This document shows positions 12,601 through 26,489 of a stretch of DNA of 64,000 nucleotides, in pieces. Where the stretch lies: the NCBI GenBank assembly GCA_008508345.1, contig QNGE01000956.1, forward strand, positions 21,755-85,754, read 5' to 3'. The notes beneath the pieces were generated by a model. That model ran no database searches and was not told the DNA's origin. It saw nothing but the letters and a program-made list of their open reading frames with translations. Every line of letters begins with the position of its first letter. Within the stretch, counting starts at the first letter, position 1. Origin of the DNA: Paragonimus westermani (lineage: Eukaryota > Platyhelminthes > Trematoda > Plagiorchiida > Troglotrematidae). The position numbers and the translations under genes were made by a program.

Positions 12601-15600
12601 GTGTAAATGTGAATGTCAAGCACCGAGGTTGGGAAAACTGAAACAGGAGAGGCCGAACTTGATAACGGCTGGGCAGATTGAAAGTTCACCTATCTTAGAA
12701 CACAACAGCCAGTTTGGAATACACGCATTCAATCAGAAAAAAATGCGACAGACACTTGCTACCATTGAATTCACGCGCCTTAAAAGGTACCAAAAAGAGC
12801 TGAAGAAGAGAACCATCGCTTTATCGTTCCGTCACCCATGCCAACAAAACCTGCACTTATTTACTCCAATCATACAGCAAGCTTCGTGTACTTCAACGTC
12901 AGGGTGGTTACGCGAAATTCTTTTAGTGGGACTGTAGTGATGGTCTGTGGTTAAGTTCTCATTGCAGTTGCTTTCTTTTAGCACCAAAAATGGAGACTTC
13001 GAATGACTCGTTCTGTAATACGTAGTTATAGAGTTCCATTAGAGTACAAACATTGGCATTTATCGGCGGCTAAGTGCAACAGCTTGCATAAGGTCGTAAA
13101 CGGCAATCTAATTAGTCCAGAGGTTAAAAAATTGACCAATTTAGTAGAATGTAATTGTGTAATCACTAGTCTAACTATTGCTTCTTAAATTGATGTCGGA
13201 TGGATCCGTTGTTTGTTAGTTCTTCAAGCCTTCATTCGTAAATTGGTCTAGCAAAGACGTTTAAATCGTAGCCAATTAAGTGGATAACTCCAGGGACTTG
13301 AATTCCAAAGCAAACTTGAATCATCCTCGGGTGCTCCCAGGTAACGTCGGGAGAGCTTCGCTCACATGTCGCAACTACCAGGTATTACATTTGTGTGGAT
13401 TAAGGAATAACATAACTGGTGAACACTCTGGAAATTTATACTCTTCGTCCCACACATCATTCTCCAGTCTCCATATTGTTCAAACACTCGAATGATAAAC
13501 GTCTGTGTTGCCAACGTGGTACGAGAATAATTGAGTGACACTTATTATGTCGATCACCTGAGATCCACCTGAACGAACTGACCAAACCATATTCTCCAGT
13601 TACCGTCAAACAGCCTGAATTGACTAAACCCACTGACTATCTCCCGTGAAAGAATGATCAATGTCTAATTGTTTGAGCCTGTCCCACTACTCTATCATCG
13701 ATCTACCCAACACACGGTTTCTGTCCCTCACCCTCTCCCTGCACATTTCGATCAAACTGATTTACCGATCTCGTTTGAAAATAGGTATGGCTAGCCTGGA
13801 TCATACAAAACTCCCATCCATTGGTGACTGTGCTGCATAAAACCTCAATGAGGACAAGTGGTAATCTACCAAGATAGAAGAGTGATGTACAGTTGGTCCA
13901 CAGTCGCCACAGATGCACAGAAAGCCATCTGGTTTGATCAACGTTTCTCATTCAAAGTGCTGTGCGAGAACAATCCTACGCACTTCGTAGTCCCTCCGTG
14001 TCAATTTACGAGATCCTAAGTAGGTTAGCTGGATTTCAACGGTGAAGAAGATCACAGAGGTTGATTATCTCTTGCAGGCTGAGGTGACGTGGTCTCGCCA
14101 GTTTCAGAGAGTAAACCGTGTTAACTTGTCTAGACCCAGGTAATTGGGACATTTTAGACTGACATTCAGGAAGTATAAAATGGAGAAGGTATGAACTTCC
14201 TTTGCTGTTGCATCTTGACAAATACCGTCAATTCAGTTTCTTAAAAATAACCAAAAGCTGTCAAGCAGCTCAATGCTGGCCCGCAACGAAACAAATGGAC
14301 GTTGTACTCACATTTTTTGACGCGTTTACGAAGTTTTGAGATTGCCCAACGTGTCTGGCAAACATTTACCTGAGAAACAACCAGACAGATTAGAAAAGTT
14401 CCGGGCTGCTTCGTACCTGGTAAACTTCTTTATTCGTCTCTATGGTGATCACGGACAGTACACTTCTCCCACACCGGAACTAACTGACCAGTTCACATTG
14501 TAAAGTTGATTGTCATGCAGAGGGTTTGGGTACATTCTCTCGGAAATGGTATTCGTTATTATAACTGACGTTTCACCATTAAGCTTTATATAGGCGGACC
14601 TCTTCTTGATTTACTGGTGTTTGAGGTGGGGTGGAGGTCGATAACATTTACCTGCTATCACACTCCGAACAACGTTAAACGCAGTCGTTTTTTTTCAATA
14701 GCCTATCTGAGGACTGGATGTTTAATCGTGGGTAAACGTTCGGCAGATACATCAGGAATAAACGCTCGATTTTCCGACACTGTCGACAAACAGTCAGTTA
14801 ATGGCAGAGTGCTTAGTTTCCACATCAACAGCACGTGAACAGATTACTCCGATGCCCTGGCGATAAGATAACTGATCTGACGATAACCTGAAACATTCCA
14901 GCGTTAATCTGTTATCGAAAAGCGAACTTAGGTATGGTGGCATTTTGCAAACGATGAAATAATGGTGTATAGCACTTTCTCAATTAAGTGTAGCTTCATC
15001 ACTGAGCAATAACCTGTCGCATACTTGTTTATTCCGGTTACATGAAATCAAACATCTTACGGCAGATTCCCCTCCGAATCTCAATTCCGGCAATTTACTG
15101 TGACGACAATTTGATGTCGTTTGTTGAATGCGTGTAACTAATTCATGTAGGCGTTTATCTGAACTTTGTTATAATCTCCAGGAAAAGAACCTTTCATTTT
15201 GGATGTGCTTACCTATCTCTCACAGCCCGAATGATGCCTTTTTGCCAATATGCCGAGTAACAGCACACCGCTAGATGATTTCTTTGCGTAACCGAAATAG
15301 CCAAATAATTTGTTGAAATCTGAAAGAACGGAATTTTGTTAAAACACAAGTGACCGTGACAACTCAGTAAAAAGGTCTGCATACGTCGATTTCAAGTGTA
15401 TGATGATGGCTTTTCGCCTATGATACACCATAGCGGTATTGGTTGGAGTAAAACTGTTTTGTTCTCTGTCGCCAGTTGAAACACACTTAGCAGTCGACCC
15501 CGAACTACGTAAAAGTGGACGCGTGAGGCCAGTATGCCAAAATACGACAAAGAGCACGTGTCTATCTTAGTATCTGTTGCACACATACTGCCACATTTCT

Positions 15601-17164
15601 GTCTGACTTGAATTTTCATCAGTTTCGATCTGGATTTTGTTCGGAATAAGATGAGAGGCGACACCCTTAATTTAAAACGGGGTCTTTCACTACCTACTTC
15701 AATACAAAAGAATAATATCAACAGTAATATTAGTAATCAAAGGTAGTTTGTTAACAGCTATAAAGCCATTCATGTATTAGTCTCACTGCCTGAAATTAAA
15801 CGAAATTCTGACTACCATTTCGTTCAGAAATTTTACGAAAGTGCAATAGCAGTTCATACGCATTTCCGGAATTTTCTCATGAAGCTTAGTGAGGTCAGAT
15901 AGGGCGACAGCACTGCTTGAGCTGAATTTGATAGGAAAATTGACAGAAACCGTCCTTAACTGTGATATCTACACCTTGACAGGTGGGTTTTGGTACAGAG
16001 AGGCATGTAACTGAATTGATCACGTATGCTGTATCTCTAGTTGGGTTCACTCAACAGTAAGCTTTACAGATGGTAGAGAGAACACGTGACTCAGCAGTAG
16101 TACATACCATATTATCACATTTACAAACGATAGCGTCATTTTTAAGTGCGCCGACGAATGAGCCGTTTGGTCGTTGAAGCCATGACCAACCAGAACCTAA
16201 CTTGAGTGTGGGGCACACAGGCGGTCTTGACGCGCGTACAACCTATGTGCCAGCAAACTTCTGAACTTTTCACAACTCCTCCTCTCGTATGACTATTTTG
16301 GTCGATTTCCGTGGTCCAACTACTAGGATCTGTGTGCTCATCTCATAGCTACATTCGGCACACTGAAAACACCTTGAGGTGATTGAGAAAGACTTAAAAA
16401 AAGCTCAACTGATGCGGCTTGGTCGTTCACATTTGAAGATCACCGGTTGTAATGGAGTTGAGCAAATTTAAGTCTAGTGAACAGTGGACAACATGGTAGA
16501 AGAGAGGACTGGTGATGCTGCCGAAATGACACAAAAACCAGAAACCGTTTTCTTTTAAACGCAGGGTACAGTATGTTGGCATCCGTTTGTACATAGCTTC
16601 AACATGGAAATATATTTTTCATCCCAACAGCCGATATTCTTGAAGCAAATGGCAGCGTCCAGCATGCATGCACTGTTGTGACGGTTTCGGTTTGAATGGC
16701 TTAGTACGCGTTCGGTTATGTGAGAAACGCGCCTTTTCGTCCCATGAACTTAAAATTTACTGTCAGCGCGTAAAACCACTTGCAAATGAAGTTGACTGCT
16801 GCGAATAAAGGAGGTCCCCGGGCGTCCTACACCCTACGAATGTCGAATGTTTTCCTTCAGATTGTCTATGCATATCTGGTAGCGTTGCCACCCTGGTTAA
16901 ACCCTGTGTTGAGACATCGGTCGACCACTCCATACTCACAATCAACCTGAAAACACAGTGAGTCATGTTTTTCGACACAGCCACCACACTGATAAAGAAA
17001 CCGAATGACCGTTATTGCTTTATTCTGCACGAGGTGTGTTAGATAAGTGTGATACATAAATTGTCATATCTACGGTCCATTGCCTATTCATAAAACGACA
17101 ATGCGGCAGAACAGTGAGTGCTTCAACGTGAATCTTACCGTAAACATAACTAACTGTTATCTTA
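12601..17164. other. No gene seen
   Basis: Several frames near 100 codons occur (for example 12539-12937 plus and 15392-15721 minus), all without motifs and at chance length. The segment 16740-16990 is somewhat GC-richer and open on the minus strand; nothing in it was recognised. Confidence 0.4.
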
Positions 17165-17350
17165 TTTCAGGGGAGACCTACTTGCGAGAAATCCGGACTT
17201 CAGCTGGATCCTTACCAGTGAAAAAACACAGCATGCACACACGCAGCACGCGCCCTACCAGATTCGCTAAAAAGCCACTCTTGGCTTTTGACGATTTCAC
17301 AGATGGATTCACTCAACCACATGTCCCATATGGAATACACCAATTGTTTC
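17165..17350 (-). repeat. Degraded copy of the tRNA-associated dispersed repeat
   Basis: Read on the minus strand it follows the 44928-45100 copy in order: ATTCCATATGGGACA, GTGGCTTTTTAGC in place of GTGGCTTCGTAGC, CTGGTAGGGCGCG, GCATGCTGTGT, then GGATCCAGCTGAAGTCC and GTCTCCCCTGAAAT. It therefore keeps both the 5' module and the 3' tail. The A-box and B-box regions carry several substitutions, so Pol III transcription is unlikely. Confidence 0.7.
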
Positions 17351-17503
17351 AAGAGATCGACTAATCGTTGTTGAAGGTTGCTCATTCGTTAACTGTTATT
17401 GTGTCTAACCTACAGTCAGTCTGTGCACTTTCTCCTTGGCTTACTTGCCTCCAGCCATCTGAGCGAATTCCAAACCAAAATGAAACTGAACAAATGAAAT
17501 GTT

Positions 17504-18137
17504 GAGTCACGTCGAGAAATTTTATGAATAAGTGTCGCTCCATCCCACCTGGTTCCGAGTATGATGACGACCGTCGAGAATTTGAACGCAAGATGACTAA
17601 CTGCCTGCGCAAAGACCGTGAGCACTACTTGGTCCAACAATCGAAAGAGATGGAAGAGGCCTTTTTATCTGGGAATAACAAAAGGCTTCTCTGCCTGATC
17701 CGTGGTTGTACTGACCGTCAAGTCGGTGTAAGTGAGACCATATGTGGAGAAAATGGTTCACTTACCACCAGCCAGTCGCGCCGACTTGACAGGTGGGCTG
17801 AACATTTTGAAGAGCAGTTCAGTTGGCCTCAACCAGATCATGTGGACGGCAGAGCTCGATTGGTCACCCATCGCATTCCAGACGATCCTCCGTCGGAAGT
17901 ACAGGTGACCATGGAGCTCAAGTTACTGAAGCGTGATAAGGTTCCTGGACCAGACATCCTCTCCCCTTCTCTTTTCAACGATGGTGGAGTGAAGTTGCTG
18001 TCAGAACTGATAAAACTCCTCCAGACGATCTGGGAAACTGAAGAGCTACCTCGTGATTGGTGCTTATCAACAGTCATTCCCGTTTTCAAAAAGGGGGCCC
18101 GAAGTCTATGTGACAACCACAGAGGCATCAGTTTGGT
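17504..18137 (+). mobile_element. LINE fragment: linker and start of reverse transcriptase
   Basis: A frame opens after a TGA near 17503 and runs 200-odd codons into a sequencing gap. Visible blocks in order are an IPPGSEYDDDRREFERK-type linker, DRWAEHFEEQFSW (about residue 90), KRDKVPGPDILSP (about 135; the start of RT palm block 1), PRDWCLSTVIPVFKKG and CDNHRGISL. This order is typical of the region between endonuclease and RT catalytic core in flatworm LINEs. The endonuclease domain is missing upstream (17351-17500 shows none), so the copy is 5'-truncated as is usual for LINEs. The catalytic Asp motifs would lie inside the gap. Confidence 0.85.
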
Positions 18138-18627
18138 NNNNNNNNNNNNNNNNNNNNNNNNNNNNNNNNNNNNNNNNNNNNNNNNNNNNNNNNNNNNNNN
18201 NNNNNNNNNNNNNNNNNNNNNNNNNNNNNNNNNNNNNNNNNNNNNNNNNNNNNNNNNNNNNNNNNNNNNNNNNNNNNNNNNNNNNNNNNNNNNNNNNNNN
18301 NNNNNNNNNNNNNNNNNNNNNNNNNNNNNNNNNNNNNNNNNNNNNNNNNNNNNNNNNNNNNNNNNNNNNNNNNNNNNNNNNNNNNNNNNNNNNNNNNNNN
18401 NNNNNNNNNNNNNNNNNNNNNNNNNNNNNNNNNNNNNNNNNNNNNNNNNNNNNNNNNNNNNNNNNNNNNNNNNNNNNNNNNNNNNNNNNNNNNNNNNNNN
18501 NNNNNNNNNNNNNNNNNNNNNNNNNNNNNNNNNNNNNNNNNNNNNNNNNNNNNNNNNNNNNNNNNNNNNNNNNNNNNNNNNNNNNNNNNNNNNNNNNNNN
18601 NNNNNNNNNNNNNNNNNNNNNNNNNNN
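18138..18627. other. Assembly gap (490 N)
   Basis: Unknown bases inside a LINE. The flanks correspond to RT block 2 on the left and the far C-terminal region on the right. In this kind of element the two are normally separated by much more than 163 codons, so either the gap size is not true to length or the copy has an internal deletion. Confidence 0.95.
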
Positions 18628-18915
18628 TAGGTTGCACAGCTTGCGATGGTTGGGTCACGTGCTCCGTATGCCAGCTGAGCGTTTACCGTACCGGGCATTA
18701 TATAATGAGGTCACCAGCATTTGGGTAAAACCTCGTGGTTTTCAAGCAACAACATGGTCACGAAATATGAAGACGTTGACTGCCCCATTGAGCAAAGTGG
18801 GCAGGCATCGCCTGCCTGGATGGGGTCCTCGTGATCACTCAAACCGCTGGTTGGATACGCTATCCGGGATGGCGGTGTGTCAAAGGCCAGCCTGTTTATA
18901 CATATTTCAAAACTG
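18628..18915 (+). mobile_element. LINE C-terminal domain fragment
   Basis: Immediately after the gap the frame reads LHSLRWLGHVLRMPAERLPY, then a TTWSRNMKTLT...LSKVGRH block, then LPGWGPRD...RWLDTLSGMA. These are the C-terminal blocks of the same kind of LINE ORF2 that begins at 17504, in the same orientation, so the two parts are probably one element. The frame ends at a TGA just after 18913. It is probably inactive, because the copy lacks its endonuclease. Confidence 0.82.
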
Positions 18916-21900
18916 ATCCACCAAAATTTATGCTTCAGTCGTTCTAAGACTAGAACATAGATCTATCTTCGACTTGTCGCCAACTCCGAAGCTATGTAAC
19001 ATTAATTCCGGAAGTCTTATAATTGAAATTGCTCAGATTTTTGTGTTTGTGCAGATTTCACATACTTAAAGGAAATCAATTCGCTTGCATATGTCTATAA
19101 TTATGGAGTGGTTTAACTCTTGAGATACCAAGACTTTACTTAGTCTGTATTTGGCACATACGAACGCGGTGACGTTGAAAAATGATTTTTATACAGAAAT
19201 CCAATATCTGCTCCCCACATCACATATCTCCAATTTGATTTTCCCTCGTACCAGTGTGTGACTCATTGCATTATTGACAGCCTGTGGGGTGGACGATCGT
19301 GGCAAGAAGTTCGCGTGATCGGATTGTTCACGTGGCCATATTTTCACTGGCCTCAGTTCGGTTTGTGCGCATTAAGATGGCGACTTAGACAATTGACCAA
19401 GTTGGGTGTGAATCTGGAGAGTAAACATGGATCATGTTCGATTTAAATTTAACAGCCAGCGTTCACAGTCCTCTTTCGGGGGCTGCAGGTGTTTATTTGT
19501 TTGGAGAATGTCCGTGGACCTTAGGAAATAGTCCACTTCATTGAGTTTCCTTAAGAGACAAAGTTGGACTGTCATCATTACGATAAGCTGTGTCTTAAAA
19601 CTGTTTTTGTGCAATCAAGAAACAATGTGACGTTGATCAAAAGGTCGGCCACAACAGATAAAGACAGGCTAAACAGTTCACTCAAATAAGTGTTACTTTC
19701 GAACAGTTCAGTGCTCAGTAGTGAATTGTCTACAACGTCCGCTCCTTCCGTAAAGTCGGTGGACGACTGAGGCCGCTAAAAACTGCCACGATTATGCGGA
19801 CTATGTTAGACAAGTGCTCAGTGCAGTAGCGCTTGGAGACGAAATATGTGTACATCGTGCAATTGGTCCACAGGAACGAATTCTACGAAACCATCGGCCG
19901 CTGACAGTGGATGTGGTTTTGCATCGGAAAGAAGTTATACTTAATAAAGTTTATAACGTTAATGCGTAATTTCCTCCGTCTTAGTAATTGTCCTGCAAAC
20001 GGCGTAGGGGACTAGGGAAGGCGTTGATTTTCAGACTGAAAGGAGTCTCGACAAACAGAAACAGTACAGTTTGTCCATTATGATAGCCCCTTCTGTTGAA
20101 ATGGCAGGCTGATCGATTTTTACAAGCAGTCAGGCGGAGGTAGAAAATTCTGGTGTTCTACTTTCAGCTGTGCATTAGTTCGTAAAAAGAGCCTGAGATG
20201 CTGTTGTTCTGAGACGAACCAATTGTGGGTTGCCATTATTAAAAACACACAACGGTTGTACATAAACTTATGTACCTCTAGACGATGTCTGGTGGGTGAA
20301 GTGCACTTTTTGTAACCGAGTTGAAAGCACGCATTTCCTATAAAGCTACGTTACAGACTAATGTCAGCCAGAAAGACAGAACTGTGTGTGTGGGTGTGTG
20401 TGACACGTTACCGATCCCCCATTTTAAGCAAAGATAAGGGTTTAGAAACATCCTCCCGGCTTGTCTTAACACGTAAAAATATGCAGATTTGTGACTAAAA
20501 ATTGTTCAATATTTATTTTTGGATGCAGTTCACAGTTTTGTCGGTTTGCTTGCGATTTAACGTGATTGCATCATGTTTGCAGACTGGACAGTGCTTGCTT
20601 TAACATTCAACCACAAACCATTGTTGGAAAAACTATTTCACTGTGATAGCAGGAAGTATGTCTACTCCGGTTGTTTTACGGGTAGACATTTCTTAAATGT
20701 CCTGGCCCTTATTAACAAGCTTCGAGACATCAATATCAGTGGATTTTTGTTACACATATTTGAAGGCACCGGTAGTGCACATCGTTTGGTAGTAAACTGC
20801 GTCTAGCAGTTATTTTGTTGTGAGGCATAGCAGACAGGGATAGGCTGTGTACAGGTCAGACTGAGATGGTGCGGTTTGAGAAAATCCGCGAACTAAGTTG
20901 TGTAGGTCGTCAGTTTTTTGAATTACAACTAACTGGTTACTAAAAGGACTCAGAGTCTGACGTAAATGTTCCGTCTGCTGCCGCTCTCTACCACAGTCGT
21001 CTTCACAAGCCTTTAAATTGACATACAAGTCGACCGCACAATGGGAACTGCAAATCATCAAGTTTCGACGACGGTACGATAGATTGTTTTACACTTGACC
21101 AAATGTTGATATATGAAGAGAATAGCGCCAGAACGATATTTTGTCGAAAAAGTACCGCTCTACTGCAATGGTTCTACGATGTTAGTTAATTGCCCATTCA
21201 CGATTAAAGCCGGTTGTAACATTTGCATTGGCATGAATTTTTAACTCCGGAATGTACAGGTCAGAGATGATTTATGACTAGTTGAACTACCCCTGGGATA
21301 CAATGTTTTGAAGGTGAACTGCCAAACGAGATATAAGACTATTCACTGCATTTTGCATAAGGACAATACAGCACCGTATTGAAGAGAAAGATGTAAGTTA
21401 GCTCCAACAAGGATGCACAAGGTATCGTCGTTAATACGTTCCACCCATGTCAATCCAAAAGAATATACCTGATATTGGGTGGGTGGTGTTAAAAGTCGGA
21501 GAGAGTAAAGTCTATATGAGCTGTGAGATGCCCTTCTTACCGAAGGGAGTATACTGCTTCAAGCAAGCCACATGAAGTTGTTGGCATAGCCAAAAATGAG
21601 TTCAAGTAAACTTAAGAAAGGAGTGTGATAGACTAGTTTGTTGGCAAAACTTTTTCATACAAACCTCATATTGATCGAGACTGGAAAGGAACCATCTAGG
21701 GTTTTACGAAACTAGTGCCAGTTAGTGAGCAAAGAACTGATTGGTACCCTTACTTCATTATTGTGCACGGAGAGGTAACTCAAACTGGGAATGTCTTCCG
21801 CTTCATCAACGCATTCCAGGAGGCTTAGTTTTGAACAAGGGAGTCCTTCCGAAACCTTCACCCTTTGAAAAACGCCACCCCACCTATTTCGAATCATCAA

Positions 21901-24206
21901 ATCAAAGAATCTCAGTGAGAAGGCAACATCAGATGAGCTGCTAAACTTAGATACAACATTCAGCTGGTATGTGAGTACGTTCAATCTGGAGCACCTTATC
22001 TGCAACTGCTGTGAACGAGTCATCAATTCAACAACACACCCGATGGAGGCAGTCATGGCAGCTAGCGAGAAAATTCAGTCAGATTGGTCATCGGGAACTT
22101 TCTAATAACTTAAACGGTCTTTTCAGTCTTTCACTATGAACATTTTTTAGTTATTCATCTGTTTATCACATACTTATGTGAGTTCGTACTATGCCAAAGA
22201 ATATGCGGTGGATCTTTTGTTAACAGTTTCCCTAACCGTGTAATCATAAACATCTTATTCTCCAGCGAATTTTCTCTTAAATGTTCACGGAATCGTTCAA
22301 CTGATTTTACCAAACCGATTCGACCCATCAACATAACTCCGGTTGATTAGTCGGTTCATTCACGAAGACTGCTAATCAGCATGGACGCAACACAAAGCGT
22401 CATCTAGCGGATGATTATCTGTTAACCCGTTATCGCACACCACCACCAACAGTATCAAAGAGAAATGCAGAAAAATGTGTCGAATTTGGGCTATGCCTAA
22501 AAAGAACGCATGTCACGTGCTTCTTTCTAACTAACCTACATCCCGTTGAAAAAAATGGACTAATTGGAAGTGAATTAAAGAAGCAATCGTGGGTCATCAG
22601 ATCAAACAAACCTATGCCACACACACGATGAAAGCTTTTTGTAGGTAAAAGACATCTAATCACCAAATGCCATTAGCTCCGATCCCCTTGAGATGCTGTA
22701 CTCGTAGAAAACATCCATTTATCGCGCACATTCTCTGAGAGCCGGTTCAGTTAGATCACAGAGGTGGACATAGGTGATTGGATGACAGGATGCAGCAACC
22801 TTTTCGTAATGAGTAGGTGGTAATTTAAGTCACCTCATATACAGTTTATGCGTTTATACCGCACTCTGTATGGCGTTTATTACATTCGGAAAACCATGAT
22901 TTTGAGTGAGAATGTGTGGAAAAATGTGTTCTGGCGTGTATAACTGACAGCCACAAAAGAAGCTCAACGTTTACAAAATCTCTTTTGTCATACTCTGAGG
23001 TCGCTGACCACGAACGCTAGTAGCGGTGAATGAATCGCAAATAAAAATCTGAGTTTCGTATTTTGTTTTTGTATTTTGGTTCAATTTATTGTGATCCCAG
23101 CCACCCTCCGGATTTCTAATCAATGATCATGAAGGTCACTGAATATCTGTGAATTTACTGACCTCGCAAGCAGACTTGGGGGACGTTTATAGTGGGAACA
23201 ACTAGCATTGCGAACTGACTTAGAAGGGTGACACATGCAATCGTATACCGTTACACATAAATAGTAATTCATTGAAGCAGTACTCTCTTAGCGCACCCGT
23301 TCTTGTCTGGCCGGTAGTCATTTCGAAAACTATGGTTTGCCCACACCGAACTGCACCATCAAGTAAAGCAGTCTTGGATTCCAGTAAATTATGTGGGCTT
23401 GTAGCACGATTCATCACATGACCCACGTTCAGTAATCCCAAATCAATCGGGAGCTTCGGCAAGCAAGCTCAGCAGAACAAGACACTGTTCCATTGATCAA
23501 CTGCAAGTGCACACAACTTCGGAAATGGTGGAGTTGATTAGCTATCGAGAAATTAGCCAAAGTACTGGGTAGTCAGAGTTTCGATTATTATGCCAGCCAC
23601 AGCAGGAAAGCATAAATTCCGTGAGGTCAACACTAAAGATCGCATGGTGGTTTGTACTTAACACAACGAGTAGCACAGATATAGCCATTCACTGATGACG
23701 CGGACGAATATTTCGCAAAAATATTTTCCCCAGGACCAATTTTTGGGTCACTTTCACCTCTGTGACCCCTACCCAGAATAAGCACGGGCAGCGGCAAGCA
23801 GGTGAACTATTAACGTTCCTGTATATTTATGACAAGGCTTATAACTGTATATGTTGTATAGAGGGGGTGGTGCTGAAAACAGTATTGTTAGATGATTGTC
23901 ACTTTCCCTAATAATCTTATACAAGGCGGAAAGGTTTGAAAATCTGATTGTGGTGGTCTTGTGAACAACCAGTATCAAGACGGTTTCGAATTCTTGCTAA
24001 CAGGTAAGAACTTCAACGCTAGTCACGTTCAATCATGTACAAAATTAAGTATTTTACCCAAAAAACGTTGATCCGCCCAGACTTACAAGAACCTATTAGC
24101 AATAACAATACAAGCCCGAGAGTTCTCTCTGGCGCATTTTGATTTAGATTAAGCCGTTTTATTACTCCGCAGGACAATCAGACATTCTTTTACGTTAACT
24201 GTAATG
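18916..24206. other. No gene seen apart from a short GT run
   Basis: No recognisable exon or RNA gene. The frames at 20573-20806 plus and 21712-22056 minus have no motifs. The 3' end of the preceding LINE must fall in the first few hundred bases, but no tail or target-site duplication could be placed. Confidence 0.4.
20383..20402. repeat. (GT)n microsatellite
   Basis: An interrupted run of GT units (TGTGTGTGTGGGTGTGTGTG). Confidence 0.75.
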
Positions 24207-24461
24207 GAATAGGATTGGACAAACTCAGCGATAAGAGACCAACCAATGGGTCGCGAAAGTTTGCAACCAATCAGTGTCGAGAACTTGGATAAATTAGCAC
24301 CTCCGTGCGATGACCAATCCGAATGGCACTCTGACGCAATATCGGATTTTTTGGAAACGAGAAGCTGAGCCAAACCGGTTGCTGAAGTTTGACACGTGTT
24401 GAAACAAACAAGCCACAAGCTGAGGCGAACCAACCATTAGGAAAGCCGGAGCCATGATACC
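24207..24461 (-). repeat. Dispersed repeat, copy 2 (partner at 4346-4562)
   Basis: Same orientation as the partner and colinear with it. On the minus strand one frame is open for about 94 codons and includes CHSDWSSHGGANLSKFSTLI, SRPIGWSLIAEFVQS. The partner shares these peptides with a short deletion after the STMV/STLI block. The two copies differ at many sites, so the insertions are old. No structural hallmark of a specific element class was found. Confidence 0.6.
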
Positions 24462-26480
24462 AATCGTAGTTCATCATTTTACTGATGCATCTTAGATGTA
24501 AAACAAACCATAGAAACAAAATACTAGGATTCATTTTGCGTCACAATTTCTGCCTTTGTTTTCATTTCGAAACACAACAGGTTCTCTATAATATGATCCT
24601 CAAAAGCATTTACCCGAAATAAGTCCATCATCCAAACTGGAACACATGGTACAGGAGTGGGTACAGAGGAAAATTAAATTGGACCGTGACACTAATTTAC
24701 ACCGGAATAGTTCGGAATGTCCAAAGAAGATATTAATGTTTTCATTTTAATGCATGCCAGTACAGTTCTTTTCTTTGCAACAGTTTGCCCAACAGCCGCA
24801 GTCTGTCATGCTCTCTTGCTGGATAAAACGGCAGCAGTTATGTACTGTCTATGTCGCTATATTCCGCGATGTGGAATAAATAACCGTGGAGTGAGTTTAA
24901 TTTGTTGCGGTTAACATTGCTTAGTATAATAGCACTTGATCATTATAGAGCTACGCTTCTAGATAACGAAGCGATGTCGAATGTGAACAGAGGCTGACTA
25001 GATTTGAATCCGGCATTACGTAAATGAATTGAAACATGTATCGAAGATCACGTCTTACTAATTCCAAACTGACGGCTTCAAGCAAACCGGCCACCCATTT
25101 GGCGAGGGTCTCAGAGGCTGGTCTCCTTTGTGCGGTTTAGCGGACCACATAGCCTGGTTATTACCCTCCCAGTGGGATACATTTGAAAGTGGTTGTGTCA
25201 ATATACCCTTGTCGTTTCATAAGGCAGAAGGTTTTTGATTACTCCATTTTTAATACTGGTGTCCTGTGCTTTCATTCTGATGAATTTCAGTGTATTCGGT
25301 AGCACTTAATTCATTTTAGCAATATAGCCAATTTTGTTCACTAAAACAATTCACATTCATTTATCTAGCCTAGGAAACATGAGGCACTTTTAAACAGTTC
25401 AAATGCTCCTAAATATTGCTCAATTGTGATTTGTTTTGTTTGTAGCGTACATTACAAATATTGATAACACGAATTAACCAACTTTGGTTTCAGGTTTTTG
25501 TGTGTAAAACGGCTACTGGAGTTAGTTCAATTAACTCAATGTGACTATCCTAGAATTATGGATAACAAATATTAGGCCCTAATGACAGTGTCTCAAGTAA
25601 AACACTGTTCGGATTCACGGAGGAGAAATTACGAACATATATTCTGGGGTTACTTAGGGAGCTGGAGCATGGGTTCATGTGAGTCAGTTGGTTGAACAGT
25701 TCGGTCATTCTGATATCGATTCACATGGTATCAGCAATGATGATGTTCCCGTCACGGTTCTCATAGAGGATTTCTAATAAATCGTCCAATACACTGCTAT
25801 ACCGGAATAATTTCCACCGAACTTCTTAAGCAGTTTTCACTTCGCTGTCCTGCTCGTTACGAGTCCAGCGAACAAGTTCACAGGCAGTTGGATCGATGCT
25901 ACTACTCCCCCAAATTCTTCTCTGATGCTTTGGACATTGGATTTTGCCAGTGTGTTAAATGGATCTAGTGTTCTGGCCTTCACGAGTTTTGTACAGGATC
26001 TCATCTATTTATGAACTGTCTTTAGTACTGACGGGTCTTTGGATTGCTGAACACTTGTGGAAATAACTCACTGAAGTCATGAGAACAACAGCGTGGCGAG
26101 CAAAACAATAACCAGCAGTCACTACACCTAACGTGACTTGACCCGTAACTGAACTGAATAATCGCTGCGTGACTGAGTACAGTGAACCATCCAGCAGTTC
26201 ACGATATTTGTTGACCAGTTTTCTTACTGGCTGTGATTACCATATTTAATTTTATTGCATCATAATTTTCCTGATGGTCGGATAGAGAGAACAAATTTTG
26301 TTCGCTACTCCGGTATACAACAATCGGATCATACGAACGGCAATAAAGCCATAAGAAAGCTGTCTTGCTGACGACACCTTACTCTCACTTGCAGCTCGGT
26401 TGTTTGTTTGCAAGGTGTAGACACCCTGATGTTGAATGTTTGATTATAGACGTAATTATGTTCAGTAGTTAGGGCCCTTT
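24462..26480. other. No gene seen
   Basis: AT-rich DNA without recognisable coding blocks. The stretch 25080-25200 is GC-richer but unassigned. Confidence 0.4.
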
Positions 26481-26489
26481 CCGTCCCCT

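Noticed and set aside
14036..14221. Possible small protein on the minus strand
   Set aside because: 61 codons, no motif, no context; typical random frame.
17838..18698. Long minus- and plus-strand frames spanning the N gap (about 176-290 codons)
   Set aside because: Most of their length is unknown bases; only the plus-strand LINE frame on either side has recognisable blocks.
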